DNA of 64,000 nucleotides from Ornithodoros turicata (taxonomy: Eukaryota > Arthropoda > Arachnida > Ixodida > Argasidae), in assembly GCF_037126465.1 (NCBI RefSeq), contig NC_088203.1, positions 87,854,668-87,918,667 on the forward strand, in the 5' to 3' direction. This document shows, piece after piece, positions 43,791 through 55,700 of the stretch. A program made the position numbers and the translations under genes. The notes beneath the pieces were generated by a model. The model had not been told where the DNA came from. It searched no databases and saw only the letters and a program-made list of their open reading frames with translations. Every line of letters starts with the position of its first letter. Position 1 is the first letter of the stretch.

Positions 43791-43794
43791 CAAA

Positions 43795-44110
43795 ACATTC
43801 GAAGAAACCAGCCGCGGACGGCCTGCACAATCCTCGTGTGACGTCGACAAGCCCCCGTTCCTCTCTCCTTTGTTTCCTCCTTCTCAGCTCACGCGCTACT
43901 TATCCCGGCTTGTGCAGCGCAGTCTACGTCACACTTCGCACTCCAGGCTCCAGGGGAGTATAGGATACGTCACGAAGTACCCTCCTCCTTCCCACATTCC
44001 CCGATACGCCCTTTCCAAGAAAGAAGGTGTAGTACGGAACGGAGGCCTCGCTCGCTTGCTGCAAGCCACCTGTGACCGTCGTTCTTTCGCAGGAGCCCAT
44101 TTTATTCGTT
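43795..44110 (+). repeat. Dispersed repeat, copy 2
   Basis: Same block order as 27345-27650: CAGCCGCGGACGGCC, CTCAGCTCACGCGCTACTT, GGGGAGTATAGGATACGTCACGA, CGTTCTTTCGCAGG. Diverged, no terminal repeats. A 153-codon frame crosses it but has no motif. Confidence 0.6.
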
Positions 44111-44398
44111 GCAGACCACGTTGCAGAAGAGAAAAAAAGAAGCGGGGGGAGGGGGGTCACCTCTATGCTGTTTTAAATGTCGCCCACACATAATATGTAC
44201 TGGAAAGTCAGAAGTAAAATACGCCCGGCGGCAAAATGAGCCTACACATACGTTTCACTCAAGCAATGATGCATACAAAAACGGAAAAATATTCGTGACG
44301 GATTTCTTGGGTGATGTATTTTCCGGTGTACGTTACTGGCACCGATGCATAACGGGCACCCCCGGAAATTAGTGGAATCTGCAAAAAGCCTGATGTAT

Positions 44399-44692
44399 TG
44401 TTTGGGACACGGTTGTCTAAAATCTCCAGCCCGTAGCGGAGCGCTCCCCTATCGGCGATGTCGCGCACGAAGGAACTATACTAACACCCTCCCCGAGGGG
44501 AGCCCGCGCTCAACTGCTCTCTCTACTCTGTAGCAGAACACGCTGAGTATGCGATGGTACTCTCTCCTGAGAAGTGGCGCTGCGTGGCCTTACCTCGGAG
44601 ACTGTATTGGTATAGTTCCTTCGTGCGCGACGTCGCCGATAGGGGACTGCTCGGCCACGGGCTGGAGATTTTAGACAACCGTGTCCCAAACA
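44399..44692. mobile_element. Foldback MITE, 294 bp
   Basis: Left arm 44399-44480 and right arm 44611-44692 are inverted copies with few changes: TGTTTGGGACACGGTTGTC, CTAAAATCTCCAGCCCG, CCCCTATCGGCGA and GCGCACGAAGGAACTATA. Weaker pairing continues to the centre. No target duplication resolved; non-coding. Confidence 0.85.
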
Positions 44693-44699
44693 GTGCTCT

Positions 44700-45635
44700 C
44701 TGCATACTCGATGGATTTCGCGCTGGAGGTCAACGTATCGGCTCTATTGTAAACTTCGATGCTACTTTTCAACAACAATAAAATCGTGTGTGCCGACTAT
44801 GAGCACTTTTTATTCCACGTCTTATGAACAGAATATTCACGTACTCGGAGCCATCAAACCCCGGTATGACAGTGTCAGTGTCGTAATAGACATCGACCTC
44901 CTCATTGCTATCTGTCTCACATTCCTTCTGAATAACGCCTCCTCAACAACCTTCTCAAATGAGATTAGGATTACTAACGCCTCGACGGCGTCCCATAGTG
45001 CCTGCATGGTCCCACTTTGCAGCGTTGGCGTACAATACCTGTCTGCACTCTGCATGCAGTGATGCAGCTATTCTCGCCGTCTACCATCCAGTTTTCACGC
45101 TCTTCCGGAACATGACACAGACGGCAGTAGTATACGATCAGCTCAAGTATCCGGAAACTCACACAGAGGTCTGGACGCCATTAATTAATCAATTAGAGCT
45201 AATTGGGACCCCCACAGTAATTAGGATCATTCAGTGAGTTATTACGCTAATTGGGGAGCATCTAAGACGTGTCCAGACCACAGTGTGAGTTGCCGGCTAC
45301 TTGAGCTGATAAAAAATAAAAAATAGGTAGAAAATAAAATAAAAAGATAGAAATAGAGTGGAGAGAAGGAGTTTAGTTGAAGACCAACGACGCCATCTTG
45401 AAGAAAGCGGTCCGGAACCGCCGCTGACCATCGCTGGCCGACGAAGCACAGAGGCAAGTTGGAAAGCATCTTCAGCTGCGACCACCAGTTCTGGACATCA
45501 TGTGACATCCTGTGACGTTATCATGGCATGTCTGGGCAGGTTAGGACAGCTTTGGACATGCAAGGAGAAAAACACTCATAATACAGAGGCTGTGAAAGCA
45601 AGAGTAAATATGCTAACCATCAATAGCTAACAACA
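44700..45635. other. No gene recognised
   Basis: An A/T-rich block near 45310-45360 (AAAATAAAATAAAAAGATAG) resembles the A-rich interior of the poly(C)-ended retroposon family, without its ends. Short overlapping frames only. Confidence 0.45.
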
Positions 45636-45644
45636 AAAAGAATT

Positions 45645-46050
45645 AGGCACACAACAAATGAGTCCACCAAAACAGCAGTCACGGGGAGTGAAGAACGATG
45701 CTACTGCTCCATCCGACAGCCAGGCAGAGAACTGACTCGTAATGGCTTTTTCTCCTGTATAAAGTCTCGCAGCTGCACCCCTAGCGGTTACCTTCTCAAC
45801 TAATCTTCCGACAAAATTATTAAGAATCACGCCAGCGCTACTCTCATTCCCAAGGCAGAAGAAGATAGAAAAGGGCGGGGATTCCCGGACAACAGCAACC
45901 AGCGTCCGACGTGTACGGGCATGAAAATCGCAAACAAAGCGGGCACAAAGTTGGCGAAAACATTAGCTACACAACAAATCAGCCCACCACAACAGGAGTG
46001 CAGACCGATGCGACTGCTCCATCCGACAGCCAAGCACAAACTGAGCCGCG
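45645..46050 (+). repeat. Partial direct duplication
   Basis: A block at about 45645-45735 (CACACAACAAATGAGTCCACC, CTGCTCCATCCGACAGCCA) recurs at about 45965-46035 (CACAACAAATCAGCCCACC, CTGCTCCATCCGACAGCCA), a shift near 310 bp. The second copy sits in a 153-codon plus frame (45911-46372) that has no recognised domain. Confidence 0.7.
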
Positions 46051-46139
46051 AGGGGACTGCGGAGCGACCGAGTACACGTCTGCACTCCACGAGATCCAGC
46101 AAGCAAGTGACTGGGGCGCTGCGCCACGGCTAACAGAAG

Positions 46140-47700
46140 ATAACAACAAGATAATAGCGGCGCGTAAAATTGCAACACTGCTAAACAAGCCCCAACATGC
46201 CATGATGACGGCGCAAACCAGGAAAGAAGCATGCGCACGCAGACATCAGCTCAGGAATGCACAGGGAGAGGTGCTTTATTGGAATTTCTCCTCCACGCTC
46301 ACATACCAGCATTTCTGCACAAATACTTATAACTGCATACAGCTTACTCCATCAACATATCAAGCAAGGTGAATACTGACACTCAACAACATATAACAAA
46401 AAACAAACAAATTAAATTCTCATGAACTCTCCTCTGCCGAGCGGCTTTCTTCTGTTCTACCTGGATGCTGACTTTTTTCCCTCACCTACATTCTGAGTAA
46501 AAGCAATGAAAGAAGAAAAGAACAACGAAAAATTGCACGCTTTTGTGCTGTAACTGCAAGATACTGTAGCGCACGCTAATAAACTGAAAAAAAGACACCC
46601 ATTTGGGCCACCAGATAATTCTTGCATAATGCCACATACACAGTCGCATTGCCCTTGCGTAAAGAAAGCACAGGACAGGGATACATAAATTTCCTTAGGT
46701 GAGCAAGGAAAAGGCTTAAGTCACACCGCTCAGGAATAATCGGAGAATCACCGCTTATCGCTACAAAACTCAACGGTTACCACAACATGACAGCAACAAG
46801 ATATTAGCGAATGGTAAAAATAGCAACAAGAAAGACACTACTGAACAAGTCCAGACATGCGACATCGCATGCAAAATACTGCTCATCAGGGAAAAGGTCT
46901 AAGCCTGCGACAGAAAATCATAGAGCATACACAACTTCAGTTTTCTATTTCGTGTAAATTAAACGCGGTCTGCTTGGAAAACGACGCACAAATTTTCTTA
47001 GTGAGCAGAGAAATATAGGAATTTCTACTGTGTGCTCAGATACCAGCATTTCTGCTCAAAAACCCATGACTGCAAAATTAAGCACTGCTTAAGATATCGA
47101 ACGCCCAACAAAATCAAACAAACAACCCCACTTCCACTGATAGAACACTATTCAGCTTTTACCAGGAGGCTTTGTTCTGCGTAAAAGTAGAGAAAATAAG
47201 AGAAGAGCAGTTAAAAATTACACGTACTTTTGTTTGCATAGCTATAAGAGAAAAAAAAAATAACGAGACACACGCTAATAAACTGAGACAAACATACCCA
47301 TTTCTGCTATCAGATAATCACTGCATAATGCTACATGCACAGTCGCGTTATCCCTGCGTGAAGAAAGCACAGAACCAGGGTACACATCCCGTAAGCGAGA
47401 AGGGAAAGTCACTTCTTCTCGGACAGCTTAATACGGTAATGTCAGAATTATTACCAAGAAAACTAGGCTTGAACACACTACGAGCGTGACAGGCACATAC
47501 TAACGAACAAAACACTCCTATTGACTTCTACTGATAGAACTGGAGTGAACCACATGGTAAGAACAAAGCACACCGCTTCAGGAAGGCATATCAAACGCAG
47601 CGCAACAGGATCCGCGTGCAGAACTCCTAAAATATACCGCCCAAAACAAGGACTTCGCCAGGGTCGCGTGGTAATTCCACTAAAAACGTTCGTCCAATCC
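46140..47700 (+). repeat. Decayed tandem duplication, unit about 0.65-0.74 kb
   Basis: Ordered matches between two halves: ACAAGATAATAGCG and ACAAGATATTAGCG (46146, 46796); GGAATTTCTCC and GGAATTTCTAC, each with ATACCAGCATTTCTGC nearby (46280, 47019); CTAATAAACTGA followed by ACCCATTT (46577, 47275); GCATAATGC followed by ACAGTCGC (46625, 47322). The changing offsets reflect indels. No gene recognised. Confidence 0.65.
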
Positions 47701-47764
47701 AGCAGATTACAATGCAAACGCGATAACAATTATTTTTTAGACCACTATTTCACGCAATAGTACA

Positions 47765-48880
47765 TAAATGTATCACTCGTGTCACACGAAAAGGCAAACA
47801 CATACTCACTTACTTGTCAAATGAGGTCCCTGGTTCAGAAAAGCGCGCGCGCGCGCGTTCACACACAGACACACACTCACATTTTTACGCGCACAAACAC
47901 AGTCTATTTTCACAACCACATAGATCCATATTATTCCTCAAGTCAATAATTATCCTACCATCGTCAAAAGAAGGTATATAATAAACTAACGTAACAAACA
48001 TGCTGCGCTCCGTCGTCTCCGCCCTGCTAAGCCTAACGGCTGCTAAAATTTGGCTTTCGTTCGCTAACACCAATTGGACAGACATCGTAAACTCGTGATT
48101 TTGAGTGGTTAAATAGTGATGTTATGTTCTTAAACACGGCGTATCATCTTACGAAGCAGTCGAGCATTCTCCTTGTTTTTCAAGCTTTAATGCTAACGTA
48201 TTTCCGGCAGATCCACCGATAAATCAACCATATTTTTGTTTATTTTCTTATTGATTGCTGTAACTTCGACTATTGAACGGCTCTGGATGACGTAGTGTTC
48301 TTGTGAAAGTTATAAAAGTATGCTGACAAGCAAAAAAAAAAAAAAAATACAGGGCGGTTACGATTGTGCAACGCAAAATTTCAGCGGCAGCTTTTGCGCC
48401 TGTGGATGTTGACACTTATATTGCTTATATATGCACAATTACTTCAGAGTACTGCCTTGTGATCTGTGAAGTGCGCGGTGATGTGTAGAGCTGGGATTAG
48501 GGACAAAAATATTACTAAAATCTGGACAAATACGGGACAGGAAACGCTGAAAAATCGGGACACTTTTTGGGACAATGTACCCATCTCTGAGTATGTCAAA
48601 ACTGCTTTTATTAGCTTTAGATTATGTTAACTTGTATCGCATAACCGAAACAGAGCGTTTTGTGATACGCCCTCAGCGATTTCCCGACACCTACCCGTTA
48701 ACAGCTACCACTGTAAAACGTTTGTAAAAAAATCTAACATTTTCGTCATGAATATTCTTCGTTTTAAGCGTAATAAGCGCTGATGTGCGGGAATGCTCAA
48801 TATCCTCGCGGATGCGGCAACACCCGCTTCAGCTAGCACGGCTGCTCATACCGCGGATACTGTTAATCTTATCCGTGCTC
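47765..48880. other. No gene recognised; CG repeat and A-run
   Basis: An alternating GC tract (47843-47857) is followed by CA-rich sequence, and an A15 run lies near 48332-48346. A block near 48495-48580 repeats the motifs GGGAC and TGGGAC. Confidence 0.5.
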
Positions 48881-49000
48881 ACCTCTAGCTATGTCATTCG
48901 ATACCCAGGATCAAGGCGCGTGGATATGTCACACCACAGGGGTGTATGAAGGGTGTACCCTGTTGAAAAAACTCATAGAACTCTGTGTGTGTAAAGAAAT

Positions 49001-49205
49001 GAGCAATATGAGAAAGGCAATGAGCAATATGAGAAAAGCAATGAGTAGTTTGAGCAACGCTACGGGCAGTATGAGCAACGTTATGAGCCGCACGGCAAGG
49101 CCAACGACGCGCTATGTGCGCAGGTATAAACAATATGAGAAAAGCAATGAGCAGTATGAGCGACGTTATGGGCAGTATGAGCTGCATTTTGAACTGTATG
49201 AGGAA
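49001..49205 (+). repeat. Codon-periodic minisatellite in an open frame
   Basis: A degenerate 21-bp unit, ATGAGCAATATGAGAAAGGCA, repeats with variation (MSNMRKA in translation). It lies in a 118-codon plus frame (48891-49247) and is also open on the minus strand (48894-49187), as expected if the unit lacks stops both ways. Variants give MSSLSNA, GSMSNV and YEKSNEQ. Probably a repeat that happens to stay open; no family recognised. Confidence 0.7.
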
Positions 49206-49259
49206 GGTATGAGCGCGGACAGTTTAGTTAATCAGTTATTCACCTAGGAGTGCTGGCGC

Positions 49260-50039
49260 CACAGCGTCTGGTGATGGCCTTTCAAGAGACGCTCGTCACT
49301 GTCGTCGGCCGTAACGGCCGGAACTCCATTTCCTTTAGTCCGATTCTGTTCAAATTTTAGGTGCATGTTTCCTGTTCCGTGTCCTACAACATTCTATTTG
49401 GCTCCTGGATTCTCATCCAAGCTGTTGCGAGGGCCATCTCAGTGCTTGGGCGCTTACTTGCCTATTCTACCCTGCTTCTCGGAGCCGTCTGGACCTATTT
49501 CGCTCCGCTCTGCGTGGGACAACTATTTTCGTCGCCATCCCCATGTTTGTGCCATGCTAGTGTCTTTGTGCCGTTTCAGTGATCACTGAAGGTGGTGGTG
49601 GTGGTGGTGGTTGGTAGAATAACAAGGGGAGGTTGAATTCGCGCAAGCGAATTCTGCTACCCCCCAAAAAAGAAAGACGGTACACCCCAAAGCAGAAAAG
49701 AAAAAAGAAAGGAAACGGTACGATTGCACCACAGAATGTGCGAGCGCACCGCAAAAGCTCACCGGGGTGAGCGTCTCGACCGCGACAACGCAGGACCGAG
49801 CGCGCCGTTCACATCAAGGATCATAGTAATGTCCACGCTCCGTCTAGTATAGAGTTTCTAGTCCACATTTCACAATGAAATTGACAAGATCATTGAAGGC
49901 CGCGTCCCTGTGGTTAGCGTCCCATACGCCTAAGACTTTCTCTATGCTGAAGGTGCTGATCACTGAAGGTGTTTTGTGTGTGTACCTTGAAATCAACTTA
50001 CGGAAGCCGTGGGAGGGGTGTGCGCATTACAGGTACGTC
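49260..50039. other. No gene recognised; GGT repeat
   Basis: A (GGT)n tract lies at about 49591-49611, followed by a small hairpin GAATTCGCGCAAGCGAATTC (49635-49654). Otherwise short frames only. Confidence 0.55.
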
Positions 50040-50443
50040 CAGTGCCGGATTTACAGTGGTGGGGGCCCTGGGGCACTGTGCTGTGGGGGCTCCCTCGTGT
50101 ATTGTTCTATGTATTCTATGTATTAGTGTATTATATGTCTATAAATGACATCGTTTTGTATCTAAAGGACGGCGGCCGTGTGGCACACTAGTGCGGGATT
50201 TTTCAGCAGTCAGGTTTTGTCATATTTTGAACATTTCGTAGACAAGTGAAATAAATATTCTATTCATGTCTATCCAATGTATTATTCGGGGTCGATATGC
50301 GTGGACGGATGACAGATTTTTACCAAGTTTCCGTTTCAGGGATGCGTTTCACGCATGCAAAACAGATTTCCCTTGGACAAGATCTTTACTGGTGGGGGCC
50401 CCGGGGCAAGTGCCCCGTCTGCCCTCCCCTAAATCCGGCACTG
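50040..50443. mobile_element. hAT-type MITE, 404 bp
   Basis: Ends CAGTGCCGGATTTA and TAAATCCGGCACTG, with subterminal GGTGGGGGCCCTGGGGC and GCCCCGGGGCAAGTGCCCC-like blocks. Flanked by GGTACGTC (50032-50039) and GGTACGTT (50444-50451), an 8-bp duplication with one change. Non-coding. Confidence 0.9.
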
Positions 50444-50451
50444 GGTACGTT

Positions 50452-51014
50452 GCAGTCCCGTTTTCCTATTACCGTTCGTTATGTCTGGCGGGTTAGCTGT
50501 CTGCAACTACCATATTCGTGCTTTTTGTGACTCTTTGTGGAAAGCGTTCGCTAATATCCTATACATGTGTGTATAGAGTGTTTAAAAAAAGTCGCGTGCT
50601 AAATTCTTGTACCAAAATTTTGTGCCTACGTCCTGCAGGGCGCACCGAAATCGCACGTTAGCATGCTCCAAATAGTGTGTGTTTGGATGCCCCAAAGTCA
50701 AGCAAGCCGCAAACACTCTGTGTCACTAACCTGTTGCTGTAGTGGCCAGCGATCAAGTACATGCACTCAGTTTTTCGAGCGTTGCGCATACATACTAAGA
50801 TGTTTCAGAACCGCGTTCATTGGACGTCACCAGCATTAGGGGACGGTGGCGTTCAATTTTAATCGGCAAAATGACCTCGTGCGTTATTCTCACTCACTAA
50901 ATATAACTTAATACTTTGAAGTTGTGATATATCCGTTGGGATGAGAAACAGGCCCTAATCATGTCCATTTCAGCGTGAACCGATACGGTTGTATAAGTTG
51001 TGGGGACTGGAATA
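50452..51014. other. No gene recognised
   Basis: Contains GAGTGTTTAAAAAAAGTCGC near 50577, which resembles a terminal sequence of other repeats, but no matching inverted end was found. Confidence 0.4.
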
Positions 51015-51591
51015 CGAGGGTGGTTCCATAAGTTTCCTGCCCGAGGTAGAAAATGCGCGTGAATTTGAAAATGCGATTAAGGACGCGTGGCGCCATGTGT
51101 TGGTGGGCCGGAGCACTACCCTCAACCCTCTCCATGCTTTTGTCGGTTGGAGAGCGGCATTTCAAACAGCCAGGGTGCACTCTTCAGTTAAAATGGAAAA
51201 AATCGAGTACCGCGCTGTGATAAAATTCGTGACAAAAGAGGGACTTTCGCCTAAAGAAATTAAAGCGCGACTGGACACCGTGTACGGGGAAGCCTCTCCG
51301 TCGTACACAACGGTAAAAGACAGGGCTAAGCAGTTTCGACTGGGGCGAGAGCCCATTGAAGATGATCCACGCGATGGTCGTCCAGTGGAAGTGGTGACGC
51401 AAGAAAATGTGTCTCTTGTCGAGGAGGAAGTGCTGAGCGACTGGCGTCCGAAGGTGAAGGAAATCTCAGAAAGGCTGGGGCTTTCCAAAAGAACCGTTTT
51501 TCGCATCATCTGCGAGGGCCTTCACATGAAAAAGGTCAGTGCGAGATGGGTGGCACGACTTCTCTCGTCAGTTCGCAGTCTTCGTTCCTAG
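51015..51591 (+). mobile_element. Truncated mariner element, 5' end only
   Basis: A mariner-like terminus CGAGGGTGGTTCCATAAG starts directly after a TA (51013-51014). About 180 bp later the transposase frame begins. The element stops after the DNA-binding domain; no catalytic DDD motif and no second terminus were found before unrelated repeat sequence starts near 51600. Confidence 0.8.
51193..51591 (+). pseudogene. Mariner transposase N-terminal DNA-binding domain, 132 aa
   Basis: MEKIEYRAVIKFVTKEGL opens a helix-turn-helix domain of the type found at the start of mariner transposases (HTH_48-like). A GRP box (REPIEDDPRDGRPVE) and a second helix-turn-helix follow (VKEISERLGLSKRTVFRII), then the linker KKVSARWVARLLS. 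A full mariner transposase is about 340-350 residues with three catalytic acidic residues; all are missing. The 132 codons have no internal stop. It is most likely a deletion remnant. An intact DNA-binding domain could still bind mariner ends, but nothing here shows expression. Confidence 0.8.
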
Positions 51592-51654
51592 TTTTAGTAT
51601 TCGTTCCTAATGTTGGAGGGGAAGGATCGATCTAGCTTATGAACCTCTACGCGG

Positions 51655-51985
51655 GGAACGTCATCATGACGTTGGTAGACAGACTGAAATCGAAACAAAT
51701 CGGAATGGGAGGGCTGGGTTCCACGAAGGGGCACTTCTTCGCTGCCTCCTACTGAAAGAAAACTAGGACCGAAGGTGGCGTCCTTTTCAGGAACTACCGT
51801 AATCCCCTCAAGGCCGTGGCTTTTGGGCACGACCTTGTTCGCTAACTTCGAGAGTAGTTCAACTCTACCAAATTGGTGGCGCTGTCGAATACCAATACCA
51901 GTCGAACACCAATACCAATACCTCTCCCTGTCTGTTTATAAAAAGGGGAGAGATCTATTGAAAGGCGCATAGAGCGAGAAGAAAC
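51655..51985 (+). repeat. Dispersed repeat, copy 1
   Basis: Closely matches 61735-62012 in the same orientation: ATGACGTTGGTAGAC, GGAGGGCTGGGTTCCACGAA, AATCCCCTCAAGGCCGTGGC, TCTACCAAATTGGTGGCGC. This copy has an extra tandem CCAATACCA segment near 51893-51920. No terminal repeats found. Confidence 0.8.
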
Positions 51986-52699
51986 TTGCTGTCGTGATGG
52001 GGAGCTGAGGAACGGAAGATGTCTTGTACCAGGTTTATGGTTGATCTTAGCCTGGTTACCATATTCTTGCAGAAGCCCGAAAACTCCTGAGCCTGTACAC
52101 TACCGTGTAACGATCGCATTTTCCCGTGAAAATATGACGTTCGTCGGCAACCTCTGTCTGAATAGAAACTCAGAAATGTCGACTCCACGTGAGAAATGTC
52201 ACGCATCAGGGGGTCTTTTATCGTACACCTGAGGTCGAACAGGAAGCGAAAAACAAACAAACAAAACAAAACAAAAAGAAAACACCATTCGTACAACACA
52301 CCCTCACCTATAACATCGAAACCTACGTGTAAACCAACCACAAAAATAATGACGATGATGATGATGATGAGAATAATAATAAAAATAATATAATGATGAT
52401 ATTATTGTTATTATTGACTTTCTACGGGGGCGGGGGCGTAGAAGAGAGTTGAAGGGAGAAGAGTATTTTATCTTGCGTGCCTTTAGAAACGCCGGGTGTG
52501 CTTGTACAGTCGGCAACCGAGCCACGCAGATAGATTTCGCAGGTTATACTAGTTAGGTTGCTTTCTGACAACTTTTTGCTCTGCCGTCCTGTCATGTAAA
52601 TGATAAATAAACTGAACTGAATTGAATAAGAGTCGTAGAGCGGAACGATGTCATCCTGAAAAATACGGGCCGCGTGTGCGGACGTGATAAGCATCGATA

Positions 52700-52736
<37 letters not shown>

Positions 52737-55700
52737 CCCAAACAAAATGTCATTAACCAGATTGCAGCAGGTTACCAGATTGTCGAAAACGCAGACAAAG
52801 AAACAACGAGTGTAACCTAATGCACATCACAATTCGAGTTGTCTGGTGAACGGGTATCAGCGGAAAAAAGAAAAAGAAAAGCTGAGTTGGGCACACCTAA
52901 CATCAACCTGATTTCGATCTCGATGATCGATGGTGTTGATTAAGCACATACCTAAATATACAATACAACATTCGAAAGTATAACATGTACCAGGGCGTAA
53001 GGCCAAGAAGAGCGCGGCAAACATATGGTACGCAGTCTCTAGCCTTCTACACTGGGGGTGCAAGTTATATCAGCGGGCTGCCTGCCGGTAATTAGCGGCC
53101 AATTATTCACGTGGATGAGCGCATCCCGGATCATGTTCACATTGAATTGCGCGAAATTGATTAGTGGAAACACAGAAAAACAGCGTACGGCATATCGGGT
53201 GTCGGAGTTCGAGCTTGGGCCATGCCAGGTAGGCGTGTAGTCATTCTGACAACTCTGCCTCGGAAACCTTTTTTCGTATCACCATGAATGTCCAGAACCT
53301 TTTCTACATGTAATTGTAACCTCTCCTTTGTAATGTATGTCATGTGACACTTTCTCAGTTTAAAAAAATGCAGGGCACTTAGCCTATACCTTACTGCGCC
53401 TACGGATGATGATGATGATGATGAGGATCAAGAAAAGAGAAAAGTGTGGACCTAAGTCGCGACAAAATCGGTCTCGCTACCCCAGTACTCCTGCACACGT
53501 TTGGTCAAAAAAATGAATGAATGAATGAATGAATTCACACAGACAAAATGGAAAAGGGGGAGAACAATTAAATAAGGAAAGGGAGTAGCAGGGTAAGGCA
53601 CAGTTCAGCCGACGGAAAACATTTCTCGTATGCGGCGAGAAGTTACGAAAGTTATGGATATTGAATCCCAGACACAGGCTATTGGGAGAGATGGCATAAT
53701 AAACGTCAGCGAGGCAAGTGTCGTAAACAGGCATGCAAATTCTTCGGTGAAATGATAATATTGACATAGTTGGGAACATTAATGCTGTTCCTTCACAGTT
53801 TAACGACCAGTTCTATGGTTGGCTGCTTTCTGTAAAAAAAGAACAACAACAACAATAAACATTCGCGTTGAACCATATACAAGGAGTAAGAATTCGTCCG
53901 TCTCGCTGTGTCGTTCATCGGCCTGCCTAACAATCTGAGGGCTCGGTGACCGCCAGCCTAGTGGTCGTAAGCACCCCTTTAGTTTTAAGCCATAACATCC
54001 AAAGCACAGCAAGCATTCGGAGGTCATATCTCACGAAAAGTGGCATGACTGCTCCAGCCTATACGTACACATCAAAAACTTGCCAACGTGCTGGGAAGTT
54101 ACTGTTGTGAAACTGGAACAAAAAAAAAAGTGAAAAAAATAAATAAAAGAAACAGAAACAAAAACAGACAAACATAACACAAGCAGTTGTCAGCGTAACG
54201 TAGTGGTTAGCGCAATTGACCGGCAGTCGAGACGTGTGTGGGTCGATAAATTGATAGGTACATTAAAAATATATGAAGCAGTTGAAATTTTAATTCGGCA
54301 TAAATAAAAAAAATAATAGAATTCGAGCCGCTGTCTGGGTTTTTTTTCGACGACTGCCATATTTCAAAGCCATATTCAAGCGGTTTAAATTTTTTGAACC
54401 CTGGTAGAAATTCCTTTCCTTCACCACGATTCCGACTCAAAGTTTTGAAGCTCCGTACAATTCGATGCAATGAAATTACGCTACGTATGCAAAATAATAG
54501 GAACTCCTTTGTGATTGCCTGGGAACTTGACAACCGACTATTTAGTGTTGAGAAGGTACTGGGGAGCTGGCCAAGGCAGCACCAGCAACCTGCGCTGTGT
54601 GCACTCACGACTACCTCAAGGACATACGTGCTGATATAATCTTTGAATTCATTCAGTGCTTCCACACGTCAAGCGTCCTGGAACAGCTGGTCGCACCAGT
54701 GTGACCTGCCTTTCCATTTTTTTCTTTCCATTTCTATTCTATTCCATTCTGCCTGGGAACCCTGCGATTGCCTGTGACTGCCTGAATGCCCCGCGAACAC
54801 TCTGTAATTTTTTGGGGGTAGGCGGGTGGTGAGAATATATGTTAGGAGTAGCAGAACAAGTCGGGAGACGAGTTCAAGTTCTCCTCTCTTTTTTTTTTCC
54901 TTACAAACAAGCAAACAAACTCTGTAATTGTGCATTATCGGTTTATCTTTAATTTTTTTATACTTATTTTGAAATCGCAAGGCGACCTTTATCTGGCTGA
55001 CCCTTCCTTTTTCATTTAATAAACCCCCCCACCCCCTTTGTCCCACGAAGTAGGGTAGCCGAATGTCGCACAATATCGAGCTCGAGCATCGTGCGAACAT
55101 CCAACATGGGCCCTATTATCTGGGATTCCCGGTAATAGGTCACAAGTCACTTCCTCGTGCAACGAAATTACGTATATCCCAGGATGTGAAAGCACGTTCA
55201 TCAGTCAACAAGCCACTTAGCAGCACTCACTGCGATGAAAGACAATCACCGTCCGCCCGTGGCAGACACAAACAAGTGTCACCGTTTCCGGACTTCCTGC
55301 TGTTCCGCTGAAAGTTTTGGGGCTTTCCTGCTCCGCTTGTGTAAGAGAAACACCGAACGCTTTTGCAGCCGCTATCTCGTGAAGGTCGGCGCATGACGTC
55401 ACGGTGCTCCGTTGTTACGGTTCTTCTCTGGAAGGAATCAAAACAAGTTGCGGGTCTCTTTTACCCTGAATTGGTATTCAGGGAACGTTTTGTTCTGTTT
55501 GTGTTTCCATGTCCCGAGTCACTTTGTGATTCGTTTCGACGTCATCAGCAGGCGACAAAGACAGAGGTGGGCTTCTCGGAGCTGTTCTGTGTTTCGTCCT
55601 GTACTGTGAAATCTTATTCTATGGCAGAGCCACATACAGTCAGTCGAAGATATTGCGAGGGAGACACACAAGAAAAAATGAAATGAAATCAAGTCATTTA

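Noticed and set aside
45911..46372. 153-codon plus-strand frame with TNQPTTTGVQTDATAPSD
   Set aside because: Part of a duplicated, decaying repeat; the homologous copy at 45.65 kb is not open. Kept as a repeat rather than a gene.
49635..49654. Perfect short hairpin GAATTCGCGCAAGCGAATTC beside the GGT repeat
   Set aside because: Could suggest a terminator, but the context is eukaryotic non-coding repeat DNA with no gene to end.
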